From Paradesertivirga sp036399495 (GTDB lineage: Bacteria; Bacteroidota; Bacteroidia; Sphingobacteriales; Sphingobacteriaceae): DNA of 64,000 bases. Below the pieces are notes generated by a model. The model made no database searches. It was not told the DNA's origin and worked only from the letters and a program-made list of their open reading frames with translations. Below are positions 26,925 to 36,925 of this stretch, one piece after another. The DNA is taken from NCBI GenBank assembly GCA_036399495.1, contig DASWMZ010000011.1, positions 7,149 through 71,148 of the forward strand, given 5' to 3'. Position numbers and translations under genes: made by a program. The first letter of the stretch is position 1, and the number at the start of each line of letters is the position of its first letter.

Positions 26925-27977
26925 TTGAAGATTACAGTATTTGTTGTGCAAGTAGTTTTGGCAACTCTCTTATTCTCCAGCCTATTAAGCTGCAAAAAGA
27001 ATAAACAAGAGACAGCTTTGAAGGTACAAAATTTAGAATTCAAACCTATGGTAAGTACCGATGGTAGTGGAAATGTAACCTTTGTAGCCAAGGCCGATCA
27101 TGCTGCGAATTACGACTTTGAATTTAACGATGGCAGTGCGGTTCAAAGTAATAATACGGGTACAATTGTGCATACGTTTAGCATACCAGGTAATAATCTT
27201 TACACGGTAACTGTTACAGCTTATGACGTTGCTGGTAATTCTTTATCGAAATTTATCAATATTGCGGTTAGTGCAAGTTCGTCCACACCCTTACCCTATT
27301 GGTTCGATGAATTCAACGTGGATGGGGCCCCGGATGTAGGCAAATGGGGCTACGATCTCACGAACGGAATCAATGGGTGGGGAGGCGGACAATTGCAATA
27401 TCATACTAACCGTCCGGAAAATGTTATTGTATCTAAGGGATCGCTAAAACTAAAGTCCTTAAGAGAAAACTATAATGGTTTTAACTTTACCTCTGCAAGG
27501 ATAAACACCAAAAATAAGTTTGCTTTTACTTATGGTAAGGTGGAGATACGAGCGAAGTTGCCAGCAGGTAAGGGAACCTGGCCGGCGTTATGGTTGCTTG
27601 GATCGAACTTTGACACTGTATCATGGCCTGAATGTGGTGAAATTGACATTCTCGAGCAAAACGCTGATAAGGACAAGGTTCATGGTACCCTGCATTACCC
27701 GGCCCGATTTGGGGGCAATGCCGATGGGAAAACTACACCAATTACCAATCCTTCATCAGAATATCATATTTACTCAGTAGACTGGACCCCGACATACATC
27801 AATATTTATCTTGACAACAAACTATATCATTCAGTACCTAATTCGGGAAGTATTCCATTCAACCACGATTTTTACATGATACTGGACCTTGGGATGGGTG
27901 GAGGGTTTGCCGGGCCAATTGATCCGGCCTTCGCTGCAGCCACGATGGAAATCGATTATGTTAGGGTCTACAAATAA
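26925..27977 (+). CDS. GH16 endo-glycanase lipoprotein with PKD-like domain
   Basis: About 350 residues. No ATG fits; a TTG at 26925, eleven bases after the SusD stop, opens a lipoprotein signal (VVLATLLFSSLLSCKK). A PKD-like beta sandwich spans about 40-120 (YDFEFNDGSAVQSN ... YTVTVTAYDVAGN). The catalytic GH16 jelly roll follows, with the active-site motif GEIDILEQ (nucleophile and acid/base Glu flanking Asp), WPALWLLGS and the closing MEIDYVRVYK. GH16 enzymes cut internal beta-1,3 or beta-1,4 bonds in beta-glucans, agar-type galactans or beta-1,3-galactans. The galactosidase neighbour favours a galactan, but a laminarin-type glucan is not excluded. It is the third gene of the SusCD operon and surface-exposed. 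Confidence 0.9.
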   Translation: MKITVFVVQVVLATLLFSSLLSCKKNKQETALKVQNLEFKPMVSTDGSGNVTFVAKADHAANYDFEFNDGSAVQSNNTGTIVHTFSIPGNNLYTVTVTAYDVAGNSLSKFINIAVSASSSTPLPYWFDEFNVDGAPDVGKWGYDLTNGINGWGGGQLQYHTNRPENVIVSKGSLKLKSLRENYNGFNFTSARINTKNKFAFTYGKVEIRAKLPAGKGTWPALWLLGSNFDTVSWPECGEIDILEQNADKDKVHGTLHYPARFGGNADGKTTPITNPSSEYHIYSVDWTPTYINIYLDNKLYHSVPNSGSIPFNHDFYMILDLGMGGGFAGPIDPAFAAATMEIDYVRVYK

Positions 27978-28020
27978 AAACCAATTCCTCTAAAATTAGG
28001 TCCTCCAAGGCCTCCACTGT

Positions 28021-28053
28021 TCCATAACTTAAATTTAAAACTTAAGTTATGGA
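28021..28053 (+). terminator. Perfect 12-bp inverted repeat after the GH16 gene
   Basis: TCCATAACTTAA (28021-28032) pairs with TTAAGTTATGGA (28042-28053) around a 9-nt loop. It separates SusC-SusD-GH16 from the downstream glycosidases and may be an attenuating terminator or processing site; no T tract follows. Confidence 0.45.
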
Positions 28054-28109
28054 CATTAGTGACCTACAATACAGAAAAACAGAAAATATCAGTCGTTTAA
28101 TAACATATT

Positions 28110-30584
28110 ATGACTCTTGGAACTATTACTATTTGCGCCACTCAGGAAAAGAAACCTTATCGTAACAGGTTGGCTCAAGCCATGGGCTGTGTTATTTTAC
28201 CTATTCTACTTTTATTTGCTCTAGGAGTTAGCGGACAAACTACTAGCAAGCAACTATTCAATTTCGATTGGAAATTCCACCGTGGCGGAGCTATTGGTGC
28301 AGAAAATGGGAGTTATGATGACAGCAAGTGGAGAAATGTAGAACTGCCACATGATTGGAGCATAGAAGATCTGCCGGGAAAAAATACAGCATTTGATTCC
28401 AAGGCCGTAGGCCAGGTATCAACTGGATTTACTGAAGGAGGTGTAGGCTGGTATAGAAAAGAATTTATTATGGAGGCCTCTGATAAAAATAAAATTACCA
28501 GTTTGACATTCGAGGGAGTCTACATGAACGCTTACGTTTACTTAAACGGTAAATTACTAAAAACTCACCCTTATGGATATACAGAATTCACGGTAGACAT
28601 TACAAATAATATCAATTACGGAAAACGAAATGTGTTGGCCGTAAAGGTAAATAATGTAGGAGAAAACTCCAGATGGTACTCAGGTTCAGGAATTTATAGG
28701 AATGTTTGGTTGCAAGCTAAGGATAACACGCACTTAAAGAAATGGAGTAATTTTATACATACAAAAACGGCAACCGAAAATAAGGCACAAGTCGTCATTG
28801 AAAATCAAATCTTAAACTTAGACACTGAGAAACAAAGTATTAAAGTTGTTCACCAAATTACTGATGCAAATAATAAAATAGTATTTAAGGATGAAAGATT
28901 ACACGCCTTAAATGCTAGTGACAGTTTATTACTTAAACTTACAGCCAGCATAAACAAGCCATTATTATGGGATATTGACCGCCCAAATTTGTACACACTA
29001 AAAACAATCGTCTACAAAAATGATCGAATAGTCGATTTGCAAACGACTAAGTTTGGCATCAGGGATATCAAATTCTCCACATCAGGCTTTAACCTAAATG
29101 ATAGAGTGTTAAAATTGAAAGGCGGTTGCATACATCATGATAATGGGATACTTGGGGCAAAAGCTTATAAAGCTGCAGAAATAAGAAAAATTCAATTGTT
29201 GAAAGACGCAGGATACAATGCGATTAGAACAGCTCATAACCCCCCCTCAACAGGTTTTTTAGATGCATGTGATAGTTTAGGTATGCTGGTTATTGACGAA
29301 GCCTTCGACTGTTGGGCCGATGGTAAAAATCCTTATGATTACCACCTCTATTTTGAGAAAAATTGGAAATCTGACATTGAGGCAATGGTACTTAGGGACC
29401 GCAATCACCCATCTGTTATCTTATGGAGTACAGGAAACGAAATTCCTTTTAAAAATCAAAAAGCAGTTGTTAAGAGTGGTAACGAGATCTCTTCCTATAT
29501 TAAGTTTTTAGACCCCACTCGTTTAACTACCTCTGGGGTTCATGAACTTAGCGCCAAAAAAGATGCACTCTTTGCTACCACTGATATAGCGGGTTACAAT
29601 TATGCAGCAGGTGGAGATCATAATAGCAAAGATGTTTATCAGATTGATCATGAAAGAATGCCAAATAGGATAATCTATGAATCAGAAGCCTATCCCTTGG
29701 AGGCTTTTGACAGCTGGATGAAAGTATTAAAATACGATTACGTAATAGGTGCCTTTGTTTGGACAGCATTAGATTATTATGGCGAAGCTAGCATAGGTTG
29801 GAAAGGTTATTGGCCAGACGAAAAGATTTATCCTTGGAGCACAGCCTATTGTGGCGATTTTGATATTGTTGGGAATAAAAGACCGGCATCGTATTATAGA
29901 GACGCACTTTGGAAAACAAACCAATTATCTGTTTTTGTTTCCCCGCCTGTACCTACATTCGAACATAATCCTAACCGGATGGATTGGTCTAAATGGCATT
30001 GGGAAGATGTTTTGCCGGATTGGAACTGGGAAGGCTATGAAGGCAAAGTATTAAACATTGTTACCTATTCATCTTGTGATGAGGTAGAACTTTTTGTAAA
30101 TAACAAAAGCCAGGGGAAAAAGAAAAACAGCACAGAAAACAAGTATAGGTTAACCTGGCCGGTGGCTTATTCAGCTGGTGAAATTGAAGCTATTGGCTAT
30201 AATAAGGGAAAAAAAGTAAGTACGCAAATTCTAAAAACAGCAAAAAAACCAGCTCTAATTAAATTAAAAGCAAGTAAAAATACTTTAACAGCAAATAAGC
30301 AGGATTTAGTTTATGTAGAAGTTGACATTACAGATCTAGAAGGAAACGTTGCGCCAAAAGCCGATAATCTTATCAATTTTGAAATTAATGGAGCTGGAGA
30401 AATTATAGCAGTTGGTAATGCTAACCCGCTCAGTCTAGAGAGTTTGCAGGAAAAAAACATTAAAGCTTTTAAAGGTAAATGTCTAGTTGTGATTAAGTCC
30501 ACTAAACAAGCTGGAGATGTAACCCTTAAAGCGACTGCTGATGGGCTTAAATCAAGTGAAATTACTATTAAATCTTCTAATTGA
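28110..30584 (+). CDS. GH2-family exo-beta-glycosidase (beta-galactosidase type)
   Basis: 824 residues. The N-terminus is cytosolic-looking for about 25 residues, then a signal segment (VILPILLLFALGVSGQ). Domains in order: GH2 jelly roll (FNFDWKFHRGGA ... VELPHDWSIED), Ig-like domain, TIM barrel with RTAHNPPSTGF, acid/base Glu in ILWSTGNEIPF and nucleophile Glu in IIYESEAYP, then a DUF4982-type domain (VVTY/VELFVNNKSQGKK) and a C-terminal invasin-like Ig domain (KLKASKNTLTANKQDL). It would remove terminal beta-linked galactose (or glucuronate) from oligosaccharides in the periplasm. The gene follows the hairpin at 28021 and is on the PUL strand. Confidence 0.9.
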   Translation: MTLGTITICATQEKKPYRNRLAQAMGCVILPILLLFALGVSGQTTSKQLFNFDWKFHRGGAIGAENGSYDDSKWRNVELPHDWSIEDLPGKNTAFDSKAVGQVSTGFTEGGVGWYRKEFIMEASDKNKITSLTFEGVYMNAYVYLNGKLLKTHPYGYTEFTVDITNNINYGKRNVLAVKVNNVGENSRWYSGSGIYRNVWLQAKDNTHLKKWSNFIHTKTATENKAQVVIENQILNLDTEKQSIKVVHQITDANNKIVFKDERLHALNASDSLLLKLTASINKPLLWDIDRPNLYTLKTIVYKNDRIVDLQTTKFGIRDIKFSTSGFNLNDRVLKLKGGCIHHDNGILGAKAYKAAEIRKIQLLKDAGYNAIRTAHNPPSTGFLDACDSLGMLVIDEAFDCWADGKNPYDYHLYFEKNWKSDIEAMVLRDRNHPSVILWSTGNEIPFKNQKAVVKSGNEISSYIKFLDPTRLTTSGVHELSAKKDALFATTDIAGYNYAAGGDHNSKDVYQIDHERMPNRIIYESEAYPLEAFDSWMKVLKYDYVIGAFVWTALDYYGEASIGWKGYWPDEKIYPWSTAYCGDFDIVGNKRPASYYRDALWKTNQLSVFVSPPVPTFEHNPNRMDWSKWHWEDVLPDWNWEGYEGKVLNIVTYSSCDEVELFVNNKSQGKKKNSTENKYRLTWPVAYSAGEIEAIGYNKGKKVSTQILKTAKKPALIKLKASKNTLTANKQDLVYVEVDITDLEGNVAPKADNLINFEINGAGEIIAVGNANPLSLESLQEKNIKAFKGKCLVVIKSTKQAGDVTLKATADGLKSSEITIKSSN

Positions 30585-30828
30585 TATGAAACTAAATTTG
30601 ACTCATAGTCGCCGTTAAGGGGTATTTGCATGATCACTACCAACTTTACGAATATTAGCAATTCTTATATAACCGCTAACACCCGAAAAGCCCTTTGTAA
30701 GGAATAAAAACTTGGTAGAGAAGGGTGGATGTGACTTTCAGTATTGGAAATGGCGTAAAGTGTAAGAATAAGGCTTTTTTGAGTATAAAATACGCTTTCA
30801 GTATATAACCTATTTATAAAAATAAGAC

Positions 30829-31920
30829 ATGAAAATTTTAAAAATCGTTTTCACGCTAGTGGCTTTGACTTCATTTTCTTTTGTCTTTGCACAAGACACG
30901 AAAAAAAAAGGACCACAACTTACGCTCCATAGACACATTCCCGAACCTGTTATAACAGTGAGGAGTAAGGGTGCCGAAGGAATAAAATGGGGCTTTGAAG
31001 GTGGCCGGGTTGTGAAAATAGGAAAAACTTACCATTTATTTACTTCCGAAATGGTAGATAACCCTATTTGGACAAAAATGAAGTTAGGTTATTGGACAAG
31101 TGCAGATGGCTTAGATTGGACAAGAAAGGCTACTTTAAAGGAAGGGTCAGGAGATTTTACCGGAAAAGACGAGCGAGCCGCTTTATGGAGCCCCTTGCCT
31201 GCTTTTGATGAAGCTAGTAACCGGTGGAATTTATTTTATGTCGCTTATAAATCGGCTCCATCTTTACCTACAAATTTTTTGGGCAACCACGGAGGACGCA
31301 TTTGGCGTTCGGTTTCAACTGTAGCTGGCATAAACGGAATTGGTGGTCCATACTTAGATAAGAACATCGTTCTTAAACCTGGGAAGGATTCTGGCAATTG
31401 GGAAGGCTTGCAAGGCTCAGACTCTTTCTTTCCTTTTAAAGTAGGTAAAAATTGGTTTGCTTTCCACGGTAGTGCACAAACAGAATTTAAACCGGTAAAA
31501 TCTTGGTTGGTAGGTATGGCAAAATCTTCATCAGGCTCATTAGCTGGACCCTGGAAACGATTACCGACTCTATCTCCATCGAAATTAGAGGAGCTATTTA
31601 TAGAAAATCCTATTGTTACACCTGCACCCGGTGGTGGTTATTTATGCGTTTATGATAACCAGGGCGAAGATACAATTGGTTGGGCTTATAGTAAGGATGG
31701 AATAAATTGGGGTAAAGGGAACCCATTAATTATTCAACCAAATGCGGGTAGATGGGCAAAAGATGTGCGTACGCCTTTAGGGTTAGTGCATGAAGGAGGG
31801 AATAACTTTACGCTTTTTTATACCGGATTTGAGCAAGTACCCGACTGGGAGAGATTATTATCAGGCCAAGGCTTGGAGACCTGTGCTATTGGAAAAGTAG
31901 AATTGATTTTTACTAGATAA
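30829..31920 (+). CDS. Five-bladed beta-propeller glycoside hydrolase (GH43/GH32-like fold)
   Basis: 363 residues. A signal peptide (VALTSFSFVFAQ) is followed by five propeller-like blades with recurring G-K-x-Y-H-L-F / W-T-S-A-D-G-L-D-W / W-N-L-F-Y-V-A-Y segments. Candidate acidic residues lie in the first blade (ITVRSKGAEGIKWG), the middle (GSDSFFPFKVG) and near the end (DVRTPLGLVHEGG). The repeat layout is that of GH43/GH32/GH117-type propellers, but I cannot name the family. In this context an arabinosidase, xylosidase or anhydro-galactosidase role is possible. The next gene starts only 11 bases downstream, so they are probably co-transcribed. Confidence 0.75.
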   Translation: MKILKIVFTLVALTSFSFVFAQDTKKKGPQLTLHRHIPEPVITVRSKGAEGIKWGFEGGRVVKIGKTYHLFTSEMVDNPIWTKMKLGYWTSADGLDWTRKATLKEGSGDFTGKDERAALWSPLPAFDEASNRWNLFYVAYKSAPSLPTNFLGNHGGRIWRSVSTVAGINGIGGPYLDKNIVLKPGKDSGNWEGLQGSDSFFPFKVGKNWFAFHGSAQTEFKPVKSWLVGMAKSSSGSLAGPWKRLPTLSPSKLEELFIENPIVTPAPGGGYLCVYDNQGEDTIGWAYSKDGINWGKGNPLIIQPNAGRWAKDVRTPLGLVHEGGNNFTLFYTGFEQVPDWERLLSGQGLETCAIGKVELIFTR

Positions 31921-31931
31921 TATTACCAAAT

Positions 31932-33425
31932 ATGAGAAGCCACACCAGCAAATTTATAATTGCTTTAGCAACGGTTTTAATAGCTTGTAGCAAATCTCAA
32001 ACACCTTCTCCATCTCCTTCACCAATACCAACACCCGTTGATGAAGTACCGGTTGAAGTTACTGTAAATGTTAGCAATATATTAAGAACATTAACAGGGA
32101 ACGAGGTGGGCTTAAACATGAATTATTTAATGGATGATGCCATCATCCCGGGCAATAATAACAGCAAGACCGGAGAAGGGATCATACAGATGGGAGCAAA
32201 AATCTTAAGATACCCGGGTGGCGAAAAGTCCGATAACTACTATTTTGCTTCGCCACCTTATAGTAAAGCGAGCCCAAGAGCCATTACCTGCCTTCTTCCG
32301 GTTAAGGATGGAAACGACAGGTTTGTAAATGCCGATTTAACAGCTAAAAGCATCGTGATGGATTTTGATGAGTTCATGGCCACATGCTCCCAAACAAACG
32401 CTCAACCATTAGTTGTAGTGGCTTACGACTTAATGTATATGAATGATTCTTGGTGCAATGGTGTTAAACCCACTAAAGCGCAATTATTAGAAAATGCAAA
32501 ACAATGGGTTAAATACGCCAACGTCACTAAAAATTACAATGTTAAATTGTGGATGATAGGCAACGAATCATTTAACCAAAACGGAATGTCAGCAGAGCAA
32601 TATGCATTAGATATTGCAGAGTTCGCTGATGCCATGCGCAGTGTAGACCCCAGCATAAAAATTATTGCAAATGGCAAATCAAGTTGGTGGTCAGCCTTAT
32701 TAACCAGTCCTGCGGTTAGTAAAATAGATTACTTAGCTCCCGGTAACTATCTGGGATCAAATATGTCTTCTTACGATAAATACAGAACTAATACGGCAAG
32801 TTTAACTACAGAAACTGATAAGGCCATAGCCGCAATTGAGACTTTAGCTACCGGAACGGATAGGTCACGCATTGGAGTAATCGTGTATGAATATAACAGC
32901 ATTGACTTCAATGGAGGCTGGGCAAATGATAACAACCTAGGGCATGCTTTATGTAGTTTTCAGATGCTTGCCGACGATCTTGTCAAACCGAAACTGTATA
33001 GTGCGTGCTTCTGGAATACACGCTGGATAAATAACATTACAAACTCGCATGATTTGTATGATGCATTACATGCCAACGGCAGCTTAAATGCCAATGCCAT
33101 TAGCTTGAGTATACTAGGTAAAAACTTATTAAGCACGATGGTTAGCACCACCTCTGGAAATGGTATCAAATCTTATGCATCCTACGCCAGCGGGACTAAA
33201 GATCTGCGGATATTCTTGCTAAACAAAGAGCTAAGTCCCAAAAAAGTAAAAATTAGCCTAGCAAACTACTTAGCTAGCTTTACGTACGATAAATGGGAAT
33301 TTAAAGGCAATAATCCGGAAGACAAATTTCCAACCTGGGCGACAACAGCAAGCAACCAAACAGGCTCATCCAATTTAGAAATAACATTGCCTGCAACCTC
33401 TGTGACGATGATAGCTTGTAGGTAA
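31932..33425 (+). CDS. GH-A clan glycosidase lipoprotein, arabinofuranosidase-like
   Basis: 497 residues. A lipoprotein signal ends at IACSKS, followed by a Pro/Ser/Thr linker (TPSPSPSPIPTP). The barrel shows ILRYPGGEKSDNYYF, an acid/base Asn-Glu pair in LWMIGNESFN, and a nucleophile candidate Glu in VIVYEYNSIDF. The order and the RYPGG motif resemble GH51-type alpha-L-arabinofuranosidases; GH79/GH39-like activity cannot be excluded. A small beta domain at the C-terminus (KKVKISLANYLASF) matches the usual clan-A companion domain. A surface or periplasmic debranching role is likely, alongside the propeller enzyme immediately upstream. Confidence 0.75.
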   Translation: MRSHTSKFIIALATVLIACSKSQTPSPSPSPIPTPVDEVPVEVTVNVSNILRTLTGNEVGLNMNYLMDDAIIPGNNNSKTGEGIIQMGAKILRYPGGEKSDNYYFASPPYSKASPRAITCLLPVKDGNDRFVNADLTAKSIVMDFDEFMATCSQTNAQPLVVVAYDLMYMNDSWCNGVKPTKAQLLENAKQWVKYANVTKNYNVKLWMIGNESFNQNGMSAEQYALDIAEFADAMRSVDPSIKIIANGKSSWWSALLTSPAVSKIDYLAPGNYLGSNMSSYDKYRTNTASLTTETDKAIAAIETLATGTDRSRIGVIVYEYNSIDFNGGWANDNNLGHALCSFQMLADDLVKPKLYSACFWNTRWINNITNSHDLYDALHANGSLNANAISLSILGKNLLSTMVSTTSGNGIKSYASYASGTKDLRIFLLNKELSPKKVKISLANYLASFTYDKWEFKGNNPEDKFPTWATTASNQTGSSNLEITLPATSVTMIACR

Positions 33426-33570
33426 AATATTATGTTAAAAGTACGGTGCAAATTCGAAAAGCTTCATATTTCTGTTAAACGCTATTTGATTAATGCTGCA
33501 TCTATATCGTAAAGTATTATATATCTATTATCAGTAATTCTAAATTTTTTAACTCAGTTAAACCAATTTC

Positions 33571-35133
33571 ATGAAGCATCTTTTTACTTATCTCATTCTA
33601 TGTACGCTCGCGACATGGTCTGCCGGAGTTTTCGGACAATCGATCCAACCTGGCTCCGGTCATTACAATATACGTTCTTACGGTGCCATAGGTGACGGTA
33701 AACAACTAGAACAGGTTGCTATCAATAAGGCAATAGCAGCCTGCGCAAAAAATGGTGGCGGAACTGTGTACATACCTCCGGGAAAGTATTTGTCTGGAAG
33801 TATCCATTTGAAAAGCAACATCAATCTTCATTTAGAAGTGGGAGCTACTATCGTAGCTGCGCCTTCAACAATGGGAGCTTATGATCCGTCAGAACCGTTT
33901 CCAGACACTGCTTATCAGGATCGCGGGCATACCCATTTTCATAATAGTTTAATTTGGGGAGAAGGTTTGAGTAATGTGTCAATTACCGGAAGAGGAATGA
34001 TAGATGGATCTGCAATGCCGCGTGAAGATACAGACAAAGAACGAAGCTTGCTCAAAGGGCCTACTGGTGTGGGAAATAAGGCCATAGCCTTAAAACAATG
34101 TAAAAACGTTTTGATAAGAGATATCACTGTCTACCGCGGTGGGCACTTCGCTATCATCGTTACAGGCTGTGACCGTGTCACGCTGGAAAACTTAACTATT
34201 GATACAATTCGGGATGGAATTAATATTGATTGTGGTACGAATACGCTCATTAATAATTGCCGGGTAAATTCGCCCGGCGATGATGCCATTGCGATAAAAA
34301 GTTCTTATGCATTAAACAGGCCGGTGATTACAGAAAACCTGATCATTACCAACTGTCAGGTATCCGCCTTTAAAGTAGGTACCTTATTGGATGGAACCAG
34401 AGTTCCGGACGAAGTGCCTTGGTCGGGAGGAGCCTGGGGTGCCGGACGGATCAAATTTGGAACAGAATCCAATGGTGGGTTTCGCAATTGTGTAGTCTCT
34501 AACTGTACGTTTTGGAACAGCAACGGCATTGCGCTGGAAATGGTTGATGGTGGCATCATGGACAATATTGTTGTCTCCAACATTAGCATGACTAATGTGC
34601 ATCATTATCCAATTTACGTAAGCACTGGCCAACGTAATAGAGGCCCTAAAGCAACCACCACAAAAATGGGGGTAATTCGAAATATTATGATTAGTAATAT
34701 CAATGTGATTGGAGCAGACAGTTTAAGTGGTATACAAATAACTGGTATGCCCAGACACCCGGTTGAGAATATTACGCTTCGAAATATAAGCATCCAATAT
34801 AAGGGAGGGGGCACCTTAGCCCAAGCGGCCCGAATATTTCCAGAATTGGGTAAAGGTTATCCCGAACCTTCTTTATTAGGTGTTAACCCCTCTTACGGCT
34901 TATTTGCCCGGCATGTAAAAGGGCTCGGATTATATGATCTTTCATTTTCAACTTTAACCACCGACGAAAGGCCAGCAATAATAGCCGAAGATGTACAAAG
35001 ACTTGATATCGGTCGATTTAGATTTCCGGAAAACAAAACTGGTTTAAATTACCTTTTTTCTGATGTTGCTGATTTTAATATCGAAAATTCACCGTTGCTT
35101 AAACGAGCTGTAGAGAACAAGAAAATTAAATAA
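33571..35133 (+). CDS. GH28 polygalacturonase-family enzyme, secreted
   Basis: 520 residues with signal peptide (LFTYLILCTLATWSAGVFGQ). A right-handed beta-helix begins with YNIRSYGAIGDGKQLEQVAI, the usual pectate/polygalacturonase opening. Active-site blocks: IRDGINIDCG (in place of NTD), SPGDDAIAIKS with the catalytic Asp pair, and GRIKFGTESNGGF. The classical GHG is replaced by the GTES variant common in exo-acting Bacteroidota enzymes. It would release galacturonic acid from pectin or rhamnogalacturonan oligosaccharides. Its product feeds the tagaturonate reductase encoded opposite, across the hairpin at 35281. Confidence 0.9.
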   Translation: MKHLFTYLILCTLATWSAGVFGQSIQPGSGHYNIRSYGAIGDGKQLEQVAINKAIAACAKNGGGTVYIPPGKYLSGSIHLKSNINLHLEVGATIVAAPSTMGAYDPSEPFPDTAYQDRGHTHFHNSLIWGEGLSNVSITGRGMIDGSAMPREDTDKERSLLKGPTGVGNKAIALKQCKNVLIRDITVYRGGHFAIIVTGCDRVTLENLTIDTIRDGINIDCGTNTLINNCRVNSPGDDAIAIKSSYALNRPVITENLIITNCQVSAFKVGTLLDGTRVPDEVPWSGGAWGAGRIKFGTESNGGFRNCVVSNCTFWNSNGIALEMVDGGIMDNIVVSNISMTNVHHYPIYVSTGQRNRGPKATTTKMGVIRNIMISNINVIGADSLSGIQITGMPRHPVENITLRNISIQYKGGGTLAQAARIFPELGKGYPEPSLLGVNPSYGLFARHVKGLGLYDLSFSTLTTDERPAIIAEDVQRLDIGRFRFPENKTGLNYLFSDVADFNIENSPLLKRAVENKKIK

Positions 35134-35458
35134 CGATTCAGAATTTGAGATATTTCGATGGCATTGCGCAAAGCAGCTCAAAGGTATGGTAGGGATGATA
35201 TATACCAAATAAAATTCGGTGCCGGAATATACGGACTGGTTAGACATATATTTTAACAAAGGATCATAAACGGATTCGTATAGATGGGAAAGAGCAAATT
35301 TTTCCCATCTACAAAGCATATCTCGTTATTGAATACAGGCAATAAATATACCCGCGGCGATTAATTCAGCAATATCAAAATAGTAAGATTAAGCCGAAAG
35401 ACCAAACAGCTTTACTGAAATTAGTTTAGCTAATCTTTGACTTTTAGAATTATTATAA
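35134..35458. other. Convergent intergenic region
   Basis: 325 bases between GH28 and uxaB stops. It contains the hairpin at 35281-35311; nothing else supported. Confidence 0.5.
35281..35311. terminator. Bidirectional terminator between GH28 and uxaB
   Basis: TAGATGGGAAA (35281-35291) and TTTCCCATCTA (35301-35311) form a perfect 11-bp stem with a 9-nt loop in the middle of the convergent gap. Confidence 0.6.
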
Positions 35459-36925
35459 TTACCGCTGCAATTCTGAAAGACTTAATATGATAGCTTCCCT
35501 AAATTCGGGTAACGAATCTAAATCATAATCCCATAAGTCGCGGTTTTTTAATACTTCCTGAACCGCTTCTTCAGCAGAATGATTTTTCCACAGTTCATAG
35601 AAATATTTTGCCTGCGTATCATTGATTAAATAGGAATTCCCGTTAAACTCACCGTAAAAATTCGTTCCCTCTACACTAACAGGTTTCATAAACTGCAAAT
35701 ACGACGCAAAGCCTGTAGCAAAATGTTGTGGAACTTTATTAAACAGCTTGTAGTAATTAATTATTAAGTCTTTGTTACGCATTTTCATTTTAGCCGTGTA
35801 GCTTAAGGATATGCTTAGCCATTGATGATCTATAGCAGGGTTTTTGAAACGGTCTAGCACTTGGTGTCCAAACTTGCGTTTTTCCTCTTCACTTATGGCG
35901 TAAGGAATTGCGGGAGCGATTTCATCAAATAGCAATCGTTCAATATACCCGGTAAAAAACTTATCTTCCATAGCCTCGCGAACAGTTTTAAACCCCTTGA
36001 AAAATGCTAACCCGCAACAAAAACTATGCGTACCATTAAGCAGCCGCAATTTTAATTCACGATACTTATCAATATTCTCTTCAATGACTACACCTTCACC
36101 AGCCTTATAAAAACTTAATGTTTCTTTAACTTTTTCCGGAGCTTCTATCGCCCATAATTTGTAGGGTTCGGCACAAATAAGGAGATCGTCTTTGTAGCCC
36201 AATTCGCGTTCGTATGCATCCAATATTTCCGGAGCTGGTTTTCCCGGAACGATGCGATCAACTAAAGAATTACAGAAATGATTTTCAGTTTTTAGCCAAG
36301 TGAAAAAATTCGGTTCCAGCTTATTATATACTGCTAATTCTAAAACGATCTCGAAAAGTTTTTTCCCATTATCCGGAATCAACTCGGTAGGAATGATTAC
36401 CGTTCCGGAGACTTGCCTATCTGCGATCGTTTTATATCGATGATATAAAAAGGCAAGCAATTTTGCCGGAAACGACTTTGGAGGCGCTTGGTTAATATCC
36501 TCCTCCACCAGTTCAATACCGGCTTCCGTAGTGTTCGAAATAATAATCTTTAATTCAGGGTTTTCAGCGCATGCAAGAATCTTGTCCCAATCTTTTTGAG
36601 CGGAAAGAACACGACTGATTGCAGATGAAATTATATTTTCTTCGACTGGTGTTCCCGACATGAATCCCCTTAAACAAATAGTATACAGGTTATTCTGCTG
36701 GTCAAAGGAAGATGTATCTCCTTTGTCCGTCGACTTTACTAGCACTACTCTCCCATTAAATATACCAGCCATATTGGCCTTATTAATAAAATAGTCGGGC
36801 AATCCCCGTAGTAAAACACTTGTGCCAAATTGTAAAACCCTTTCAGGCAAGTCGAAAGTGCTAATGGATGGCTTTATAATTAGATTTGATGTTATTCGGT
36901 CGAGGGTTTGTTTGGAAAGGTTCAT
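35459..36925 (-). CDS. uxaB: Tagaturonate reductase (altronate oxidoreductase)
   Basis: 488 residues, matching the mannitol-dehydrogenase-like UxaB family in length and layout. The N-terminal NAD-binding part has VLQFGTSVLLRG and RVVLVKSTDKGD; the middle shows IIISNTTEAGIEL and VIIPTELIPDNG; the C-terminal catalytic part contains NSLVDRIVPG and the Lys/Asn/His-type signature LKLRLLNGTHSF. It reduces D-tagaturonate to D-altronate with NADH in galacturonate catabolism, in the cytosol. It is the only intracellular pectin-sugar enzyme here; UxaA, UxaC and KdgK are not in the window. Transcribed toward GH28. Confidence 0.92.
   Translation of the reverse strand: MNLSKQTLDRITSNLIIKPSISTFDLPERVLQFGTSVLLRGLPDYFINKANMAGIFNGRVVLVKSTDKGDTSSFDQQNNLYTICLRGFMSGTPVEENIISSAISRVLSAQKDWDKILACAENPELKIIISNTTEAGIELVEEDINQAPPKSFPAKLLAFLYHRYKTIADRQVSGTVIIPTELIPDNGKKLFEIVLELAVYNKLEPNFFTWLKTENHFCNSLVDRIVPGKPAPEILDAYERELGYKDDLLICAEPYKLWAIEAPEKVKETLSFYKAGEGVVIEENIDKYRELKLRLLNGTHSFCCGLAFFKGFKTVREAMEDKFFTGYIERLLFDEIAPAIPYAISEEEKRKFGHQVLDRFKNPAIDHQWLSISLSYTAKMKMRNKDLIINYYKLFNKVPQHFATGFASYLQFMKPVSVEGTNFYGEFNGNSYLINDTQAKYFYELWKNHSAEEAVQEVLKNRDLWDYDLDSLPEFREAIILSLSELQR

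Noticed and set aside
30829..33425. Agar/porphyran-type locus (GH16 + GH2 + GH117 + GH86)
   Set aside because: The propeller enzyme does not show the GH117 motifs I know, the GH-A enzyme looks GH51-like, and GH28 plus UxaB point to pectin.
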